Positions 61,468 through 64,000 of a DNA stretch of 64,000 bases are shown here, in pieces. A program made the translations under genes and the position numbers. The notes under the pieces were generated by a model. The model was not told the origin of the DNA and did no database searches. It saw only the letters and a list, made by a program, of their open reading frames with translations. The stretch is from Cohaesibacter intestini (GTDB taxonomy: Bacteria; Pseudomonadota; Alphaproteobacteria; Rhizobiales; Cohaesibacteraceae), in NCBI RefSeq assembly GCF_003324485.1, contig NZ_QODK01000002.1, positions 558,001 to 622,000 on the forward strand, given 5' to 3'. Every line of letters begins with the position of its first letter. Position 1 is the stretch's first letter.

Positions 61468-61496
61468 GTTTGGATCGCAAGAAGCGGTGCGACAGA

Positions 61497-61922
61497 CTAG
61501 CGGATGATCAGCAGGCTGCAGGGGGCATAGCGACAAATCTGCGCCGTCACAGGTCCGGTTACCCCAGCCAACGCATCGGGCTTTGAGGCATTGAGCACCA
61601 GATAGGCGCATTTCAGCTTCTCAGCCAGCAACAGGATCTGTTGATGCACTCCACCCTTGAGCACATGCTGAACGACTGTATCGCTATCAAGCCCGGCTTC
61701 TTTGACCAAATATTTCAAATCTTCTTTGACATGTTTGATCGTGTCCTTGATCACCTCTTCCATCAAATAAGGCTGGACATAGGTGTGAAACCCATAGGCA
61801 AGCACATAACAAACATGCAATTCAGCTCCCTTCAGGCGAGCCAACTCAGCCCCTTCCCCAAGCGCCTTGATAGCGCAGTTGCGATGTTCCAGATCGATCG
61901 CGACCAGAATGGTTCCTGCCAT
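61497..61922 (-). CDS. UspA-family protein linked to a TRAP transporter
   Basis: 141 residues, one universal stress domain. ILVAIDLEHRN at the start and the C-terminal CAYLVLNASKPDALAGVTGPVTAQICRYAPCSLLIIR, which holds the nucleotide-binding G-x-x-G-x(9)-S/T pattern in altered form (GVTGPVTAQICRYAPCS). It begins 9 bp after the TRAP large-subunit stop, the same order as TeaD after TeaABC in Halomonas, where the Usp protein regulates the ectoine transporter. A regulatory role for this transporter is an inference from that arrangement. The fru operon converges on it. Confidence 0.88.
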   Translation of the reverse strand: MAGTILVAIDLEHRNCAIKALGEGAELARLKGAELHVCYVLAYGFHTYVQPYLMEEVIKDTIKHVKEDLKYLVKEAGLDSDTVVQHVLKGGVHQQILLLAEKLKCAYLVLNASKPDALAGVTGPVTAQICRYAPCSLLIIR

Positions 61923-61931
61923 AGTGCCCTC

Positions 61932-63227
61932 CTATTTCAAAACCTCTGGCAACCAGAGCGCCAGATCAGGGAACATCACCAGCAACATGACAAACAGACA
62001 CATCACGCAGAAGCTCGGGATCGAGGCCTTGGCGATGAAGCCGATATCATGCCCCGTCATGCCTTGCAGCACGAACAGATTGAAGCCAATTGGCGGGGTA
62101 ATCTGGGCCATTTCAACCACGATCATCAAATAGACCCCGAACCACAACATATCAAAACCCGCCGCCCGCACCATTGGCTCGATAACCGCCATCGTCAGAA
62201 CGATGGAGGAAATGCCATCAAGGAAGCAGCCAAGCAGAATGTAAAACAGCGTCAGAATGATGATCAGCGACAGAGGCGAAGGCTGCCATGCGGCGATGCC
62301 CTCAGCCAGCGCTTTCGGGATGCCCGTAAAGCCCATGGCAAGGGAAAGAAAGCCCGACCCCATCAGAATGAACATGATCATCGTCGTCGTCCGCACCGAG
62401 CCCAACACAGACTCGCGGAACGTCTTTATCGACAAGGTCCGCTGAAACGCCGCCAGAATGAGCGATCCCAACACCCCAAGGGCTGCGGCTTCGGTTGCGG
62501 TAGCGATCCCCCCATAGATCGACCCAATCACAGACAGGATCAGCGCGATCACCGGCAACAGGCCGAGGAAAGCATCCATTTTTTCAGACCAGCTGGTCGA
62601 CGGATCTTGCTTAACCAGCGAGGGATTGCGCAGACCCCAAAAGGCAATATAGCCCATGAACATCAAGGCCAGAGCCACGCCCGGGATCATTGCCGCCATG
62701 AACAGACGCGCAATGCTCTCATTGACCGTCACCCCGTAAATGATCATCGAGATGGAAGGCGGGATCAACAATCCAAGCGTCCCGGCCCCGGCAAGCGAGC
62801 CGACGATCTGGGTTTCCGGATAGCCACGCTTGCGTAGCTCTGGAATGGCCATTTTGCCCACGGTGGCAACGGTTGCCGCCGACGAGCCGGAAATGGCCGC
62901 AAAAATCGCCGAGGCCCCGACATTCACATGCAGCAATCCGCCGGGCAGACGCCGCATGAAGGGGGCAATGCCGCGAAACAGGGTTTCCGACAGGTTGGTG
63001 CGGAACAGAATTTCCCCCATCCAGATGAACAAAGGCAAGGCTGTCAATGTCCAGGAGGACTGCTCCCCCCAGATGGTCAGCGCCATTGCGTCGCCAATCG
63101 GAGCCGAGGTGAACAGAAACATGCCCAAAATGGCGGTGATCAGCAGCGACGCCCCCACCCAGACAGACGTGCCCAGCAGGAAAAACAGGGCAAACAGGAA
63201 TATGGCAATGGAAAGCGCTTCGGTCAT
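61932..63227 (-). CDS. TRAP transporter large subunit (DctM)
   Basis: 431 residues, normal length for DctM, about 12 membrane helices. FALFFLLGTSVWVGASLLITAILGMF at the start, PLFIWMGEILFRTNLSETLFRGIAPFM, SGSSAATVATVGKMAIPELRKRGYPE and AGTLGLLIPPSISMIIYGV are typical, as is the end FFYILLGCFLDGISSIVLTM region. Coupled to the small subunit by ATGA overlap. Functions with the DctQ and DctP subunits encoded upstream; substrate unknown. Confidence 0.92.
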   Translation of the reverse strand: MTEALSIAIFLFALFFLLGTSVWVGASLLITAILGMFLFTSAPIGDAMALTIWGEQSSWTLTALPLFIWMGEILFRTNLSETLFRGIAPFMRRLPGGLLHVNVGASAIFAAISGSSAATVATVGKMAIPELRKRGYPETQIVGSLAGAGTLGLLIPPSISMIIYGVTVNESIARLFMAAMIPGVALALMFMGYIAFWGLRNPSLVKQDPSTSWSEKMDAFLGLLPVIALILSVIGSIYGGIATATEAAALGVLGSLILAAFQRTLSIKTFRESVLGSVRTTTMIMFILMGSGFLSLAMGFTGIPKALAEGIAAWQPSPLSLIIILTLFYILLGCFLDGISSIVLTMAVIEPMVRAAGFDMLWFGVYLMIVVEMAQITPPIGFNLFVLQGMTGHDIGFIAKASIPSFCVMCLFVMLLVMFPDLALWLPEVLK

Positions 63228-63751
63228 ACCTCTTGCGGCCCTCCATCAGCCACCCGTTCCGGGTCGATTTCGCGATAGTTGAACAGGGCGATCATCAAGA
63301 CATGAATGGTGGAAATAGCGAACAGGATCGAGCCGATCACCACAGGGGTCTGCGGGATCCACAACAGGATCGCATCCGCGCCCTCGCTACGCTCCCCATA
63401 TTCATACGAATCCAGCATCAGACGAACCATGTAATAGGCGAGAAAACAGGCGACCGAGGCGATGACGAAATGCGCCCACAATTCAAAGCCACGCCGAGCG
63501 GCCCCGAAAAAGCGCTGGGTCATCAGGGTGACGCGAATATGCCCCTCACTTCGGAAGGTATAGGCCAGCGCCATAAAGGTGCTTGTCGCCATGACATAGC
63601 CCGCAACGTCGGACGCACCGCCCGCAAACAGGCCGATCTGTCTGGCAAGGATGCTATAAAGCACCAGACAGCACAGCAGAACGAGCAACAACCCGGCGCC
63701 CCATGCACCGATAAGATAGATCCGGTCCAAAAACCGGCTGATCTGAGCCAT
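63224..63751 (-). CDS. TRAP transporter small membrane subunit (DctQ)
   Basis: 175 residues with four predicted helices (AGLLLVLLCCLVLYSILARQIG; GYVMATSTFMALAYTFRSEGHIRV; WAHFVIASVACFLAYYMV; TPVVIGSILFAISTIHVLMIALF). The EGHIRVTLMTQRF phrase after helix two is typical of DctQ. It follows the dctP gene with a hairpin in the 91-bp gap, and overlaps the DctM start. Confidence 0.88.
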   Translation of the reverse strand: MAQISRFLDRIYLIGAWGAGLLLVLLCCLVLYSILARQIGLFAGGASDVAGYVMATSTFMALAYTFRSEGHIRVTLMTQRFFGAARRGFELWAHFVIASVACFLAYYMVRLMLDSYEYGERSEGADAILLWIPQTPVVIGSILFAISTIHVLMIALFNYREIDPERVADGGPQEV

Positions 63752-63810
63752 GATGGAAATCCTGAATTAAGACTGATTTCAGCAAGCCAAGGGCGACTGC
63801 AAAGCAAAAC

Positions 63811-63832
63811 GGGAGAGCCCATAGGCCCTCCC
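63811..63832 (-). terminator. Hairpin between dctP and dctQ
   Basis: GGGAGGGCC / GGCTCTCCC stem with a 4-base loop followed on the minus strand by GTTTTG. Probably reduces read-through so that more binding protein than membrane subunits is made. Confidence 0.55.
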
Positions 63833-63842
63833 ATCCATTGTC

Positions 63843-64000
63843 TTACATGCCTTCATAGGCTTTCAGGATGGCCGCACCGGACTCCCCGGCCCGCTCAAGC
63901 CACTGGGCTTTCAACTCACTGCCCGCTTTTTCAAACGCCTTCATCATGTCTGGGCTTGCAGGGGCAACCATCATGCCTTTTTCCTTGAACTGTTCGATAT
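63843..64000 (-). CDS. TRAP solute-binding protein (DctP), C-terminus only
   Basis: 51 residues run from the window edge to the TAA stop. FKEKGMMVAPASPDMMKAFEKAG and the ending AAILKAYEGM match the tail of TRAP solute-binding proteins, and the position directly before dctQ and dctM supports it. The rest is outside the window. Confidence 0.75.
   Translation of the reverse strand, partial: IEQFKEKGMMVAPASPDMMKAFEKAGSELKAQWLERAGESGAAILKAYEGM

Overview
The window looks like chromosomal DNA of an alphaproteobacterium, most likely a Hyphomicrobiales/Rhizobiales-type heterotroph and possibly marine. This rests on gene content (tRNA-Tyr/tRNA-Gly/tuf linkage, HutF-type histidine degradation, TRAP and CUT1 ABC uptake systems, iol genes, a fused FruB phosphotransferase); no 16S rRNA is present and the genus is not claimed.

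Layout. 1-5.3 kb is housekeeping: the end of a CFA-synthase-like methyltransferase, tuf with tRNA-Gly and tRNA-Tyr, rlmB, small exported proteins, and tRNA-Thr. 5.35-11.45 kb is a probable genomic island bounded by a 16-bp duplication of the tRNA-Thr 3' end. It holds a phage-like small protein, a 1375-residue secreted mosaic (serralysin-type protease, VWA domain, PPC domain, RTX repeats with four 102-residue units) and a small exported partner, plus decayed sequence; no integrase is seen. 11.45-14 kb: two small membrane proteins and a LuxR-type regulator. 14-17 kb: fructokinase, LacI regulator and a divergent D-lyxose isomerase, followed by a thioesterase. 17.7-28.4 kb: a complete histidine-utilisation locus (hutC, hutF divergent from hutI-hutH-hutG-hutU) followed by a TRAP transporter. 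28.7-37.3 kb: a LacI-controlled ABC transporter operon with a tandem-domain glycerophosphodiesterase, its LacI regulator, an inositol-monophosphatase-like enzyme and a nucleotidyltransferase. 37.3-43.7 kb: a LysR regulator, a 48-residue membrane protein, and part of an inositol catabolic locus (iolE, a free-standing DUF2090/IolJ-type aldolase, mmsA/iolA, RpiR regulator). 43.8-48.7 kb: a TIM-barrel/cupin fusion coupled to a PdxA-family dehydrogenase, and an acyl-CoA synthetase coupled to a PPC/DUF296 protein. 49.1-54.2 kb: TetR regulator and an RND efflux pump. 54.3-61.4 kb: ROK regulator and the fructose PTS operon fruBKA. 61.5-64 kb: a TRAP transporter with a linked UspA protein, running off the end.

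How it fits together. The window is dominated by uptake-plus-catabolism cassettes, each with a local regulator and often with visible palindromic operator candidates: histidine to glutamate and formate, mannose or lyxose to fructose 6-phosphate (inferred), fructose by PTS, and myo-inositol. The most interesting inference is that the ABC transporter, tandem GDPD, and inositol-phosphatase operon feeds the nearby iol genes, i.e. scavenges glycerophosphoinositol or a similar glycerophosphodiester. The strongest structural finding is the tRNA-Thr-bounded island.
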